Shown here: piece after piece, positions 16,570 through 25,831 of the stretch | Layout of the letters: every line of letters begins with the position of its first letter | Position numbering within the stretch: position 1 is the stretch's first letter | Source of the DNA: Gemmatimonadota bacterium | Lineage (GTDB): Bacteria > Gemmatimonadota > Gemmatimonadetes > Gemmatimonadales > GWC2-71-9 | Assembly: GCA_022563595.1 (NCBI GenBank) | Contig: JADFNB010000005.1 | Span: 41,203 to 105,202, forward strand | Direction: 5' to 3' | Length of the DNA stretch: 64,000 nucleotides | Position numbers and translations under genes: made by a program | Notes under the pieces: model-generated | What the model saw: the letters and a program-made list of their open reading frames with translations, nothing else | What the model was told of the DNA's origin: nothing | The model's database searches: none

Positions 16570-18147
16570 CTACCGGCCGGAACTCCTTCGCGCCTCGCCG
16601 CACTGCACCCATCCCCTCGGCTTATCAGTCCTCGGATCGACCGGCAGGACGGAACGATCGCGCGGCACCCGCTCGGGATCTTCCGACGCCGCGTAGGCAA
16701 GCATCGCCGCAAGCGTGGCGTTCTCCTTGAGATCGTCGAACACGATCTTGTCGTATGTATCGCGGTTGGTGTGCCACGTGTACTGCCGGTACTCGTCGTA
16801 CGCCGACTGAAGGCGGAACGCCGGTACCCCATGGCAGAGGAACGCGACGTGATCGCTGCCGCGGTTGTTCTGCCCGCCCGGGAACTCCAAGGTGATGTGC
16901 TCGCTGATCTCGTCCGGCACCAGCGAGATCCAACGCCCGATGTGCTGGCCCGCGTACAGCAAGCCCTGCCCTTCGATCCGCTCGACGCGCCAGGTCCCAT
17001 TGTCCTGATTGAACAGCACCTGGATTCCGTCCAACAGGTCGGGGTGGTCTTCGGTGAACGCGCGTGAGCCGGTGAGACCCACTTCCTCGGGGCCCCAGTG
17101 GCCTACCATGATGGTACGCCGCGGATCGGGGTAGGTCTGCTTCAGGATGCGCATGGCCTCGAGCATCAGGATAGTGCCGGTGCCGTTGTCGGTCGCGCCC
17201 GTAGCCGCGTGCCAGGAGTCGAGGTGGGCCGAGAGGACGACGTACTCGTCGGGGAGTTCGCTGCCCCTGATTTCCGCGATGACGTTGAACTGGGGCATCT
17301 CGCCAAGCGCCTCGGCGCTAGCGTCGACACGGATCCTCGGCTGCTGGCCGCGCTCCGCCATGCGATACAGCATCCCGTAGTCCTCACACGACAGGTCCAG
17401 GACGGGCACCGCGCGGGTCCAACTCGAGAAGACCTTGTTCACGCCCCAGCCCCGCGACCAGTTGCTCGTGAGCATACCGAGGGCACCGGAGGAATCCACC
17501 AGCGACCGGACCGCTGCCCTACCACCGAGCGCGCGTACCCGGCCCAAGAAGTCCTGCCGCGCGGATGCACGCGCCGCCGCTAGCCGTTCCACCGTCTCGG
17601 GGCGGGCGTTCCGCTCCAATTCCTGCGGTGCACGGCACATCGGCTCCGGCGGACTGCCGAGGATCCACTTGCCGGCGAGACGCGCACCCCACTGCCCCGG
17701 TTCCCCGAGCGCGGCGGCATCGAGCAGAAGCACCTCACCTTCCGCCGGCCCATCGGTGCCCGGGCTCCAAGCCAGCAGCTCGGCCTCGAGCGTCTGTATC
17801 CGCGGGGAGACCAGGTCGACGTGCAGGTACCCCTGCCGCCAGCTCTCCCAGGTCCCGTATCGCTCCTTGCGCACGGTGATGCCCCAGCGCCGATACAGCG
17901 CAACCAGCCAATCCTGTGCCGCGGCAAGCTCGGGCGAGCCCGCGAGCCGGGGGCCGATCGAGTCCATCAGGACCTGGGCCAGCGTTTCGGTCTGGGAGTT
18001 CTGCATCCCCGCCTCCCAGATCCGGTGGATCACGGGGTCAGTGGTCCGGTGGGTCTGGGCAGCGAGGTGCGTTGGGGTCACCGCGGTACAGAACACCGCG
18101 ATGACCAGCGGGACGGGGCCGCGCGAGGCGATCCTGAAGAATGACAT
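16570..18147 (-). CDS. secreted M28-family zinc aminopeptidase
   Basis: The N-terminus is a signal peptide ending LAAQ (about residue 31). The peptidase core shows the M28 di-zinc ligand series: His in LSAHLDSWH, Asp in GATDNGTGT, the Glu-Glu pair in GHWGPEEVGLTGS, Asp in LFNQDNGTW, and His in RGSDHVAF. A C-terminal TWHTNRDTYD follows. A long insert between about residues 120 and 250 could be a PA-like lid domain. It probably releases N-terminal amino acids from peptides outside the inner membrane. It stands alone, convergent with the microprotein pair. Confidence 0.88.
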   Translation of the reverse strand: MSFFRIASRGPVPLVIAVFCTAVTPTHLAAQTHRTTDPVIHRIWEAGMQNSQTETLAQVLMDSIGPRLAGSPELAAAQDWLVALYRRWGITVRKERYGTWESWRQGYLHVDLVSPRIQTLEAELLAWSPGTDGPAEGEVLLLDAAALGEPGQWGARLAGKWILGSPPEPMCRAPQELERNARPETVERLAAARASARQDFLGRVRALGGRAAVRSLVDSSGALGMLTSNWSRGWGVNKVFSSWTRAVPVLDLSCEDYGMLYRMAERGQQPRIRVDASAEALGEMPQFNVIAEIRGSELPDEYVVLSAHLDSWHAATGATDNGTGTILMLEAMRILKQTYPDPRRTIMVGHWGPEEVGLTGSRAFTEDHPDLLDGIQVLFNQDNGTWRVERIEGQGLLYAGQHIGRWISLVPDEISEHITLEFPGGQNNRGSDHVAFLCHGVPAFRLQSAYDEYRQYTWHTNRDTYDKIVFDDLKENATLAAMLAYAASEDPERVPRDRSVLPVDPRTDKPRGWVQCGEARRSSGR

Positions 18148-18282
18148 CGTCGCTCCTGGCGATTGAAGCTGAGTTAAGGAATGTAGAGCGGCGGCGGAGT
18201 GTGCAGCGACTTACCTGAAGGGTGAGGGTGATGTCGCGACGTCCCGCACCAGTACTGGTGGTTAGGGAACCGGCTGAGTGGC

Positions 18283-18326
18283 AATGGCCAGGGGCAGAAT
18301 TGAACTGCCGACACGCGGATTTTCAG
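18283..18326. repeat. tRNA-Phe 3'-half direct repeat (distal att-like site)
   Basis: This 44-bp sequence matches positions 20991-21034 with one mismatch (T at 18301 against C at 21009). It is a copy of the 3' part of the tRNA-Phe gene, from nucleotide 32 at the start of the anticodon loop to the discriminator base, plus two flanking bases. Outside the 44 bp the similarity stops abruptly on both sides. It lacks the 5' half, so it cannot be a functional tRNA. Such partial copies mark the far end of elements inserted by tyrosine recombinases into tRNA genes. Confidence 0.85.
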
Positions 18327-18530
18327 GTCGTTACCCGAGGGTGGACTCAGCGACACCCAACGACACCAAACGACACACCGACGCGGAGTTCGTCCCGACG
18401 ACGGATCGTATGTGCGCTGAATACCGTTCAGCGACGCTCCGTACCGGGATAATTCCGGGACAGCGACACGCCTAGCCACGGGGCGCCCGGGCGCCCATCT
18501 TAGGCCGACTCGCTGCAGGAGTATCAGGCG
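18327..18530. promoter_or_regulatory. upstream region of the island: tandem 10-mers and hairpins
   Basis: No gene is seen between the att-like repeat and the kinase start. Three adjacent 10-bp units with the core CGACAC (CGACACCCAA, CGACACCAAA, CGACACACCG) occupy 18351-18380, immediately inside the att-like repeat. This is where integrase arm sites would be expected. A hairpin CGCTGAA/TTCAGCG lies at 18415-18433, and a GGGCGCCCGGGCGCCC palindrome lies at 18481-18496. One or more of these may be part of the promoter of the kinase gene. Confidence 0.4.
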
Positions 18531-20945
18531 GTGGCCGACAACCCTCTCGAACGCCTTCAGGCCGCTCTCGCGGACCGCTACGCCATTGAGCGGGAGTTGG
18601 GCCGTGGTGGCATGGCGACGGTCTATCTCGCCCACGACGTCAAGCATCACCGCAAGGTGGCCATCAAGGTTCTGCTACCCGAGCTCGCCGCGGTGCTTGG
18701 AGCGGATCGTTTCCTCAACGAGATCCGGGTCACCGCCAACCTCCATCACCCCAACATCGTGCAGCTCTACGATTCTGGTGAGGCGGACGGGGATCTGTAC
18801 TACGTGATGCCGTTCATCGAAGGCGAGTCGCTGCGGGACAAGCTCGACCGGGAACGACAGCTGTCCGTTGAGGAAGCAGTCGAAATCACCCGCGTGGTGG
18901 CGGGAGCACTGGATTATGCACACCGCCGCGACGTCATTCATCGGGACATCAAGCCCGACAACATCATGCTGCACGAGGGCACACCCATGGTGGCGGACTT
19001 CGGTATCGCCCTCGCGGTTGACCTCGTGGCTGGCGACCGCATCACTGCGACCGGGCTGTCGCTGGGTACGCCCTACTACATGAGTCCCGAGCAGGCAACC
19101 GGTAACCGCGACGCCAAACCCACGACCGACATCTACGCGCTTGGCTGCGTCTTGTACGAGATGCTGGCTGGCGATCCACCGTTCACTGGGTCCAACGTGC
19201 AGGCCGTCATCGCCCAGGTCGTCACCGAGAAGCCGGTGAAACTCCGTACGCTGCGTGACACCGTGCCCGCACACATCGAAGCCGCCGTGGACAAGGCCCT
19301 GGCCAAAGTGCCGGCCGATCGTTTCAAGAACACCAAGGAGTTCGCAGACGCACTCGTCGCCAAGGCTCCGGTCGCTTCTGTGGGGGAGGTGACGACACCT
19401 TCTCCATGGTCACGCACCGCTCGAATCGCCGTTCCCGTAGCAGCGGTGGCCGTACTCGCATGGGCGCTTTTTGGACGGGGCGGCGGTCAAACCTCGACAG
19501 GGGATTTGACGGGAGCGACCACCACGCGATCCGACCTGACCTATCTGGATCTGGCCGAGGATCCCCGCCCCGCGATCGCGGTGCTCCCCTTTGCCGACAT
19601 GAGCCCGGAACGCGACCAGGAGTACTTCAGCGATGGCATCTCGGAGGAAATCCTCACCGTGCTGTCCAAGATCCGTGGCCTCCGAGTAGCGGCCCGGTCG
19701 TCCGCATTCATGTATAAGGGCCGGGGCGTGGACCTGCGGCAGGTTGGTGAGGAGCTCGGGGTGGCGTACCTCCTCGACGGCAGCGTCCGGAAAGACGGGG
19801 ATCAGTTGCGCATCAGTGTCGAGCTCGTGAGCGCCTCGAACGGATTTCGCCTGTGGTCGCAGACATACAATCGCCGGCTCGAGAAGATCTTCGCCATCCA
19901 GACGGAGATCGCCGAAGCAATCATCGAGGCACTACGCGTTCCCCTCGGGCTGAGCCAGGAGGCGCTCGTCTCCCCCACGCTCGACATGGATGCGTACGAC
20001 GTGTACCTGAGAGGACGGGCGGCGATGCGCCGGCGGGGCCCCGGCATCGGGGAGGCAGTGCGCCTCTTCGAAGCATCCATCGCGAGGGACTCCATGTGGG
20101 CGCCGGCGTGGGCTGGGCTAGCTGAGAGCCTGGCCATAAGCCCGCTCTACACGGGGCTGGGGAGAGTGTCCACGGACTCCGTGGTGTGGGCAGGTAGTCT
20201 CGCCGCGGCGGAGACAGCGGCCCACCGCGCGCTCGACCTAGACCATCGGAACGCATCGGCCCGGGTGGCTCTTGGTGGCGTCCACCGTGACCGGTGGGAA
20301 TGGGAGAACGGCGAGCGGGAGTTCCTCCGGGCGCTGGAGTTCGATCCGGACAACGAGGAGGCCCACACACAATATGCGGAGCTGCTCTGGGGTATGGGGC
20401 GCATGGACGAGTCGCTGCGGGAGACCGGTCGGGCGCTGGCCCTCGACCGGGCGCCCATCCGTCTGGATATCCACGGTTTCATGCTATACGTGAACGGCCG
20501 CGCCGAAGAGGCCGAAGCGATGTTAGAGGAAGGGCTCGCGATCGACACGGCCGGAGACATGCACTTCCTCCGCACCGTCCTGGCCAACCTGATGCTGTTC
20601 GACGGGCGATACCGGGAAGCGATCGATCGCTTTGCTTCCTACCTGCCCGACCCCGCCGGTTACCGCCAGATGGGCGAGGCTCTGGAGGCCGGGGATCCGG
20701 CGCTCTTACCGAAGAGCGCGGGACGAGGTTGGCCTCAGGCGCTGGTGTTGCTCGGGGAGCCCGATCGAGCGCTGGACGCGCTCGAGGAGATGGTCTTCGC
20801 CATGCCGTTCCGCGTCCAATACGACATCTGGGACCCCATCCTGGCCCCGATCTGGGACACGCCTCGGTTCCAGGACGTGATCCTGCCCCGCGTGCGGCTC
20901 GAAGGGGTAGCAGCCAGCTTCGCGGCGTCGCCGGAAAATCCCTGA
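18531..20945 (+). CDS. transmembrane Ser/Thr protein kinase with TolB-like and TPR domains
   Basis: The 804-residue product starts at GTG 18531. The Hanks-type kinase domain (residues 17-280) has the Gly loop GRGGMATV, ATP-binding Lys46, catalytic Asp139 in HRDIKPDN, and DFG Asp156, followed by GTPYYMSPEQ. One membrane helix lies at about 300 (IAVPVAAVAVLAWALF). The outer part starts with a TolB/FlgO-like domain (IAVLPFADMSPERDQEYFSD, VAYLLDGSVRKDGDQLRI). TPR-like helices follow to the end. It therefore resembles a receptor kinase with an external protein-interaction region. It is the sole gene between the tRNA-Phe att-like repeats. Confidence 0.92.
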   Translation: MADNPLERLQAALADRYAIERELGRGGMATVYLAHDVKHHRKVAIKVLLPELAAVLGADRFLNEIRVTANLHHPNIVQLYDSGEADGDLYYVMPFIEGESLRDKLDRERQLSVEEAVEITRVVAGALDYAHRRDVIHRDIKPDNIMLHEGTPMVADFGIALAVDLVAGDRITATGLSLGTPYYMSPEQATGNRDAKPTTDIYALGCVLYEMLAGDPPFTGSNVQAVIAQVVTEKPVKLRTLRDTVPAHIEAAVDKALAKVPADRFKNTKEFADALVAKAPVASVGEVTTPSPWSRTARIAVPVAAVAVLAWALFGRGGGQTSTGDLTGATTTRSDLTYLDLAEDPRPAIAVLPFADMSPERDQEYFSDGISEEILTVLSKIRGLRVAARSSAFMYKGRGVDLRQVGEELGVAYLLDGSVRKDGDQLRISVELVSASNGFRLWSQTYNRRLEKIFAIQTEIAEAIIEALRVPLGLSQEALVSPTLDMDAYDVYLRGRAAMRRRGPGIGEAVRLFEASIARDSMWAPAWAGLAESLAISPLYTGLGRVSTDSVVWAGSLAAAETAAHRALDLDHRNASARVALGGVHRDRWEWENGEREFLRALEFDPDNEEAHTQYAELLWGMGRMDESLRETGRALALDRAPIRLDIHGFMLYVNGRAEEAEAMLEEGLAIDTAGDMHFLRTVLANLMLFDGRYREAIDRFASYLPDPAGYRQMGEALEAGDPALLPKSAGRGWPQALVLLGEPDRALDALEEMVFAMPFRVQYDIWDPILAPIWDTPRFQDVILPRVRLEGVAASFAASPENP

Positions 20946-20990
20946 CGCTCGCGAGTCGGGTCAAGTGGTTACACAGTTGTTGCTTGGGGA

Positions 20991-21065
<75 letters not shown>

Positions 21066-21126
21066 TCTAACGGCGGGGAATTATACCCATCCCGAGGCGG
21101 CTCCCCAACCCCGGGGCAGCGCCCGC

Positions 21127-21369
21127 TCAGGTGCTAACGGCCCGTCGTCCCAGCTCACGCCAGTGCGGCGTAGCGGACATGCCGACGCCGCCTTCGGTGA
21201 AGCTGCGGGCGGCCCAATCGCCGAACGGGGCGAGGACCCGCTCCCACAGGATGTCACACACCGTCCAGATGAGCCCCAACGTTCCTGCCGCGACGAGCGC
21301 CCGCGCCTCGCCCAACGCGATGCCGGCGATACCGAAGACGATCGTGGCGCCGGCGAATGCCGTGCGCAC
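21127..21369 (-). CDS. small membrane protein, 80 aa
   Basis: This frame starts at GTG 21369 and encodes two hydrophobic stretches (TAFAGATIVFGIAGIALG and ALVAAGTLGLIWTVCDILW). A polar C-terminal tail with an amphipathic character follows (ERVLAPFGDWAARSFTEGG). It would sit in the inner membrane with two helices. No family is recognised. It lies between the tRNA-Phe gene and a divergent FAD oxidoreductase. Its membrane-like composition is the main support for calling it. Confidence 0.5.
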   Translation of the reverse strand: MRTAFAGATIVFGIAGIALGEARALVAAGTLGLIWTVCDILWERVLAPFGDWAARSFTEGGVGMSATPHWRELGRRAVST

Positions 21370-21507
21370 GATACTGCCCGGGCTGATTTACGATCTGCGG
21401 TCACAGGAACGCCGTGGGCATTGCCCTCGCGGCGGCGGTCGGTGACAGTTCTATTTATGGTTCCCATGTCAACCGCACAACGCCGTTCCGGTCGAGGTCA
21501 ATAGCGG

Positions 21508-22590
21508 ATGAAGGTCGTGGTCACCGGCGGTGGGCTCGCCGGCCTTGCCTGTACGACCGAACTCGTCGCTCATGGGGCCGACGTGGTTCTCCTGGAGACG
21601 GCGGACCGGCTCGGCGGGCAGATCCGGACCACGCGGGACGCGGGGTTCCTGATCGAAGACGGCGCGGCGACCCTCGACCCATCGGGTGATCTCTGCCCCG
21701 AATGGGCGCACGATCTAGGACTCGGCCGAGATCTGGTGGAGCGGCGGGACCTGCCCATGCTCGTTCTCCTGAACGGCGCGCTGGACCGGGTGCAGTCGGG
21801 AGACACGGCGGCGTTGTTCGGGCTTCCCGCGGGTAGCAGCGCAGGAGAGGCAGCCCCGGTTTCACTGCGCGACGGAATGGACTCGCTGGTCGGCGCTGTG
21901 GTTCGCTCGCTCGCCGGCAAGGCCGACCTGCGGAGCGGGAACGGGGCGGTGGCGCTTCAGAGGGACGGCAACGCTTGGACTGTTTCCCTCGAGATCGGAC
22001 CCGCGCTCACCGCCGACGCCATCGCGCTCACCATCCCGCCCCGGCCGGCGGCATGGTTGGTTCACCCGGTCGATGCGGCGGCGGCACGCGCGCTGAGTCG
22101 CCTCTCCGCCCGCGCCACGGTAGTCGTCACCCTCGGGTTCGCCCGGTCGGCCGTGGCTCACCCCCTGGACGCCGCCGGGTTCACCGTCCCGCTCGAAGCT
22201 GCGGAGCCGGGGCTCCACTCGTGCGCCTTCTCGAGTTCTCAGTTCGACAATCGGGCTCCCGCGGACGCGGTCCTACTGCGCGCGGTGATCAGACCGGGAC
22301 GGGGGGAACTGGTCGGGGTCACGGAGGCCGACTGGGCGAATCGCGCGGTCGAGCTGCTCGCGCCCCTGCTCGGGATCAGAGATGACCCCCTCGGCGCGTG
22401 GGTCTCCCGCTGGCCGGAAGCGATGCCGGACTACGGGCCGCGTTACGCGGCCGACGTAGGCGCCGCCCGGGAGACATTGCGGTCTGTGGGTCAGATCGAG
22501 CTCGCCGGGGCCGCCTACGATGGCTGGGGCGTGGACGGGGCGATCAGCTCCGGCCGCGCCGCCGCACGGCGGCTGCTGAAGCGACATTGA
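21508..22590 (+). CDS. FAD-dependent oxidoreductase, protoporphyrinogen oxidase-like
   Basis: The N-terminus has the Rossmann dinucleotide fold VVVTGGGLAGLACTTELV, followed by a second FAD motif (LLETADRLGGQIRTTRDAGF) and, near the C-terminus, AGAAYDGWGVDGAISSGRAA. This is the layout of the protoporphyrinogen oxidase/amine oxidase family. At 360 residues it is about 100 shorter than a typical HemY-type protoporphyrinogen oxidase, with a reduced substrate domain. The substrate is therefore uncertain: it could be a compact haem-pathway enzyme or another amine/phytoene-type oxidase. No other haem genes are nearby. Confidence 0.75.
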   Translation: MKVVVTGGGLAGLACTTELVAHGADVVLLETADRLGGQIRTTRDAGFLIEDGAATLDPSGDLCPEWAHDLGLGRDLVERRDLPMLVLLNGALDRVQSGDTAALFGLPAGSSAGEAAPVSLRDGMDSLVGAVVRSLAGKADLRSGNGAVALQRDGNAWTVSLEIGPALTADAIALTIPPRPAAWLVHPVDAAAARALSRLSARATVVVTLGFARSAVAHPLDAAGFTVPLEAAEPGLHSCAFSSSQFDNRAPADAVLLRAVIRPGRGELVGVTEADWANRAVELLAPLLGIRDDPLGAWVSRWPEAMPDYGPRYAADVGAARETLRSVGQIELAGAAYDGWGVDGAISSGRAAARRLLKRH

Positions 22591-22729
22591 TCAGCCTAAC
22601 GGGCGCCGGCCGCGAACTCAAGCCGCACGGTGGAGCACCACTTTCTCGGCACCCGTGTCCCTTCCACGGCGTGGCGCGCCATGCCACTTTTTAGGGCGGT
22701 GAATCCTCCCTTCCACAACGGAGTCACTG

Positions 22730-23398
22730 ATGTGCCGCATGTTCGCTCTCGGTCTCGTCGCCACGCTGAGCGCAACGCCACTTGCCGCCCAGGAGGCCGC
22801 CGAGGTCTGCCGGGCGATGAGCGAGGTCGCCGTAGGTGATTGGGTCGAATACGAAACCCGCGGGGCGACGGGCCCTGGAGCGATAGCCATGGGGCCGACC
22901 CGTATCACGCAGGCCGTGGTGGATACCGAACAGGTGGACGGTGAGCGCCACTTCTGGTTCGAGAACAAGATGGTGACCACGATGGGCGACGTGATCGTCC
23001 AGATGCTCGTACCCGGTTGGCCGTTCAACACCGGTCAAGTGCAACGGATGGTCATGCAGATGGGTGATCAGCCCGCGATGGCCGTGTCCGCCCAGGTCAT
23101 GGACATGATGCGCAGCCAGATGCCCGAAAACCCGTCCATCGATGCCGCGCACGGTTGCGGTGATGGTGAGGTGTTGGGCTGGGAGTCGATCTCGGTCCCC
23201 GCAGGCACGTACAGGGCACTGCACATCCGGCCGCGCCTGCCGGATCGGGCGCAGGTGACGAGCGAGATCTGGGTGTCGCCCGACGTCCCGTTCGGCATCG
23301 TGAAGGTCACCATGGGCGGAGCGGACGGTGGAGAGATCGTGTTGGTGGGACACGGAACCGACGCCACGTCTTCCATCGGCGAGCGCCGGAGGCAATAG
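22730..23398 (+). CDS. secreted hypothetical protein, 222 aa
   Basis: A signal peptide ([21 protein letters not shown]) precedes a beta-rich mature domain that contains many Met residues ([33 protein letters not shown]) and two Cys that might pair. No catalytic motif is recognised. The short gap before upp suggests the two may be co-transcribed, although no functional link is evident. Confidence 0.65.
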   Translation: MCRMFALGLVATLSATPLAAQEAAEVCRAMSEVAVGDWVEYETRGATGPGAIAMGPTRITQAVVDTEQVDGERHFWFENKMVTTMGDVIVQMLVPGWPFNTGQVQRMVMQMGDQPAMAVSAQVMDMMRSQMPENPSIDAAHGCGDGEVLGWESISVPAGTYRALHIRPRLPDRAQVTSEIWVSPDVPFGIVKVTMGGADGGEIVLVGHGTDATSSIGERRRQ

Positions 23399-23403
23399 CG
23401 TCC

Positions 23404-24042
23404 ATGCCCACGTTCCGCAATCTCCACATCCTCGACCACCCGCTCATCCAGCACAAGATCACCAAGCTGCGAGACCGCGCGACCGCGACGCGCGACTTCA
23501 AGGCGCTGGTCAACGAGATCGCCATGCTCATGGCGTACGAGGTCACGCAGGATCTTCCGCTCGAGGAGATCGCGGTCGAGACGCCGCTCGAGTCCACCGT
23601 TGGGATGCAGGTTGCCGGCAAGAAGCTGGCGCTGGTGCCGATCCTGCGTGCCGGGCTCGGGATGGTGGACGGGATCACGCAACTCATCCCGAACTCCCGG
23701 GTCGGGCACATCGGATTGTACCGTGACCACGAGACGCTAGAACCCGTCGAGTACTACTTCAAGATCCCCGGCAGCGAAGAGGACCGCATCTTCTTCGTGC
23801 TCGATCCCATGCTGGCGACGGGCGGGTCGGCGGTACAGGCGGTCACGGCACTCAAGACCGCGGGCGCCACCCGTGTGCGGTTCCTGTGCCTCGTGGCGGC
23901 GCCGGAGGGCGTCGAGCGCATGGAACGGGCGCACGCCGACGTACCGATCTATACGGCGGCGCTGGACCGCGAGCTGAATTCGGTGGGGTACATCCTCCCC
24001 GGCCTCGGCGACGCCGGCGACCGGCTCTTCGGAACACAATGA
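23404..24042 (+). CDS. upp: uracil phosphoribosyltransferase
   Basis: This cytosolic pyrimidine-salvage enzyme converts uracil and PRPP to UMP. The 212-residue length is typical. Diagnostic segments are the [14 protein letters not shown] stretch near residue 80 and the PRPP-binding loop [15 protein letters not shown]. The uracil-binding C-terminus contains [20 protein letters not shown] followed by DAGDRLFGT. Its stop overlaps the start of the next small gene by 4 nt (ATGA). The pyrE gene of de novo synthesis is also in this window, but at a distance. Confidence 0.95.
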   Translation: MPTFRNLHILDHPLIQHKITKLRDRATATRDFKALVNEIAMLMAYEVTQDLPLEEIAVETPLESTVGMQVAGKKLALVPILRAGLGMVDGITQLIPNSRVGHIGLYRDHETLEPVEYYFKIPGSEEDRIFFVLDPMLATGGSAVQAVTALKTAGATRVRFLCLVAAPEGVERMERAHADVPIYTAALDRELNSVGYILPGLGDAGDRLFGTQ

Positions 24043-24221
24043 CCGCGAGACCGATGAAACAGTACCAGGTCGTCATCGCCAAGCTTCAAGGACGCAGCCA
24101 GAGCGACGAGGAGACGCTGACCGATCTCCTGAACGAGCGTGAGCGCACCGGCTGGCATTTCTACTCGCAGACGGCTCTCAGCCCATCGAGGCTGATGCTC
24201 GTGTTTGTGCGCGAAACGTGA
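24039..24221 (+). CDS. DUF4177-like small protein, 60 aa
   Basis: The ATG at 24039 overlaps the stop of upp (ATGA), so it is translated with upp; an alternative ATG lies at 24054. The sequence [20 protein letters not shown], a helix [16 protein letters not shown] and the final strand RLMLVFVRE match the short alpha/beta layout of DUF4177 proteins, including the conserved Gly-Trp. The function of that family is unknown. Confidence 0.65.
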   Translation: MTARPMKQYQVVIAKLQGRSQSDEETLTDLLNERERTGWHFYSQTALSPSRLMLVFVRET

Positions 24222-24239
24222 CGGCGCGGTGAGAGCCGA

Positions 24240-24270
24240 GAGTGAAAAGTGAAGTGTGAAAAGTGAAAGC
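24240..24270. repeat. GTGAAAAGTGAA-type dispersed repeat
   Basis: Two imperfect copies of a GTGAAAAGTGAA unit lie in tandem just before and over the start of the NUDIX gene. Related copies occur at 46459-46503, where an inverted pair forms a hairpin, and at 63235-63275. The unit is much richer in A and G than the surroundings and resembles a dispersed intergenic repeat family. Confidence 0.55.
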
Positions 24271-24811
24271 AGAGAAGCTGGATTCCCGCCGCGCCTACGC
24301 CGGCCGCCTGCTCAAGGTGGACATCGATACGGTACGGATGCCGAACGGGAAGAAGGTCGAGCTGGAAATGGTCCGTCATCCCGGCGCGGCGGCCGTCGTA
24401 CCCCTCCTCTCCGAACCCGATTCCGAGGATCCGCAAGTGCTCCTGCTGCGGCAGTACCGTTATGCCGCGGGCGGGATGATCTGGGAGATCCCCGCCGGCG
24501 TGCTAGAGGCGGGCGAAGACCCCGCCGCATGCGCCAGCCGCGAGTTGCGCGAGGAGACCGGCGCCGAGGCGCGGCACATCCAGCACCTCACGACGATCTA
24601 TACCACACCGGGATTCACCGACGAGCGGATCCACATCTTTCTCGCCACCGGAATCACGGCGGGCCCGGCCGACCTCCAGCCCGACGAGATGATCGAGGTC
24701 CGGGCACTTCCCCTGTCGCGGGTGCTGGAGATGATCCGCGACGGCGAGATCGTAGATGGGAAATCGATCGCCGCACTCCTCTACGTAGCCGGCTTTCGCC
24801 TCGACCTGTAG
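24263..24811 (+). CDS. NUDIX hydrolase, probable ADP-ribose pyrophosphatase
   Basis: The Nudix box is complete (GVLEAGEDPAAC, then ASRELREETGAE) with the catalytic REL-REE-G residues that bind Mg2+. The preceding QYRYAAGGMIWEIPAG is characteristic of ADP-ribose pyrophosphatases of the NudF/YqkG type. The length (182 aa) fits that group. It would hydrolyse ADP-ribose to AMP and ribose-5-phosphate in the cytosol. The start at ATG 24263 lies inside a GTGAAAAGTGAA repeat cluster, which may supply its ribosome-binding region. Confidence 0.9.
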   Translation: MKAEKLDSRRAYAGRLLKVDIDTVRMPNGKKVELEMVRHPGAAAVVPLLSEPDSEDPQVLLLRQYRYAAGGMIWEIPAGVLEAGEDPAACASRELREETGAEARHIQHLTTIYTTPGFTDERIHIFLATGITAGPADLQPDEMIEVRALPLSRVLEMIRDGEIVDGKSIAALLYVAGFRLDL

Positions 24812-25044
24812 CTACCTCCTGTCCTCCCAAGGTGACGCAGGGAACTCGCGGGCGGCCCCGTGCGTTTCCCTGTCAGATGGGGTTAAATACTTCATTAGCA
24901 AACGGTTAAGATTCTTCTCCCGGGCAGGTTACCTGGGGTACGAATGTTGCGGGTTGTGACTTCTGACCAAAGGAGACCGGGTATATCGAACTCTATCCGT
25001 CTGAATCGCGGACGCTCCCACGTGGGGCGCCCCAAGGAGCCACG

Positions 25045-25683
25045 ATGAGCACAGGGATCAGAGCAGCGCCCCCGCCCCCGCCCCTGGCCAGCGCCGCGCC
25101 GTCCGTCCGCACACTCGGCGACTCACAGGTAGTGGCCGCGTATCTGGCAGGCGAGGTCCGGGCGTTCGACGAACTCGTCGAACGCTACCAGCGGCGATTA
25201 CTGAACTTCGTGTTCCGCACCATCGGCGACCGGGAACGGGCGGAGGACCTCGTGCAAGAGGTCTTCATCCGGGTGCACCGGCACCTGCATCGGTTCGATC
25301 AGACCAAGAAGTTCTCGACGTGGATCTATACGATCGCGTCCAACCTCGCGAAGAACGAGCTGCGGAACCGTTCCCGCAACCCGCTGGTCCTGTTCCAGAC
25401 CATCAAGAAGAACTGGGAATCCGACCACCGGCCGCTCCAGTTCGAGGACCCTCACTACCGGCCGGACGACCTGTTCCGGAAACGGCACCTGCGGGAGCTG
25501 GTCGAGTGGGCGGTCGCACAGCTGCCGGAGCACCACCGGATCGTCTTCGTGCTTCGGGAACTCGAGGGGAAGACCTACGAGGAGATCGCCGAGATCACCG
25601 ATTGCAACCTGGGGACGGTAAAGAGCAGGCTGAACCGGGCGCGGCATCGATTCGCGCAGATCATCGAGCCTCTGGTGGACTAG
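25045..25683 (+). CDS. ECF RNA polymerase sigma factor
   Basis: The 212-residue protein has sigma region 2 (AFDELVERYQRRLLNFVFRT, then DLVQEVFIRVHRH and FSTWIYTIASNLAKNELRNR). Region 4 has a helix-turn-helix (LPEHHRIVFVLRELEGKTYE, then TDCNLGTVKSRLNRAR). It is extracytoplasmic-function type. The first 25 residues are a low-complexity Pro/Ala extension. The ATG at 25045 follows AAGGAG. The next gene encodes a zinc anti-sigma factor, so the pair forms a sigma/anti-sigma switch. Confidence 0.93.
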   Translation: MSTGIRAAPPPPPLASAAPSVRTLGDSQVVAAYLAGEVRAFDELVERYQRRLLNFVFRTIGDRERAEDLVQEVFIRVHRHLHRFDQTKKFSTWIYTIASNLAKNELRNRSRNPLVLFQTIKKNWESDHRPLQFEDPHYRPDDLFRKRHLRELVEWAVAQLPEHHRIVFVLRELEGKTYEEIAEITDCNLGTVKSRLNRARHRFAQIIEPLVD

Positions 25684-25831
25684 CGCTCCCCGACCCGGAA
25701 CTAGCGCCCCGGCCATACGGCCGACCCGCGGCCAGGCGGCTCGAGAGCCCGCCTGGCCGTCGCCGCACCCGTCCAAGTTGGAACATCGCCCGGTTTCGGG
25801 GTAGAACTCGCCGGTTTCCATCATCGATTAC

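Larger units (their letters stand above)
18283..20990. mobile_element. putative 2.7-kb tRNA-Phe-integrated cassette carrying one kinase gene
   Basis: A near-perfect 44-bp direct repeat of the tRNA-Phe 3' half bounds this interval. The intact tRNA gene is on the right and the partial copy on the left. That is the arrangement left when a tyrosine recombinase inserts an element at the anticodon-loop crossover and restores the tRNA. The only gene inside is the 804-residue kinase. No integrase, excisionase or relaxase is visible. It may be a satellite mobilised in trans, or the remnant of a larger element that lost its integrase by deletion. The integration interpretation is an inference from the repeat structure. 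Confidence 0.6.

Noticed and set aside
18174..18650. A 158-codon minus-strand frame over the region between the M28 and kinase genes
   Set aside because: It crosses the tRNA-derived repeat and the 5' end of the kinase, has Trp- and Cys-rich low-quality sequence, and has no ribosome binding site or motif. It is most likely antisense noise.
24812..25044. A small RNA or riboswitch upstream of the sigma factor
   Set aside because: The stretch is relatively AT-rich and has a few short hairpins, but nothing matches a known riboswitch, and no convincing promoter elements could be assigned by eye.
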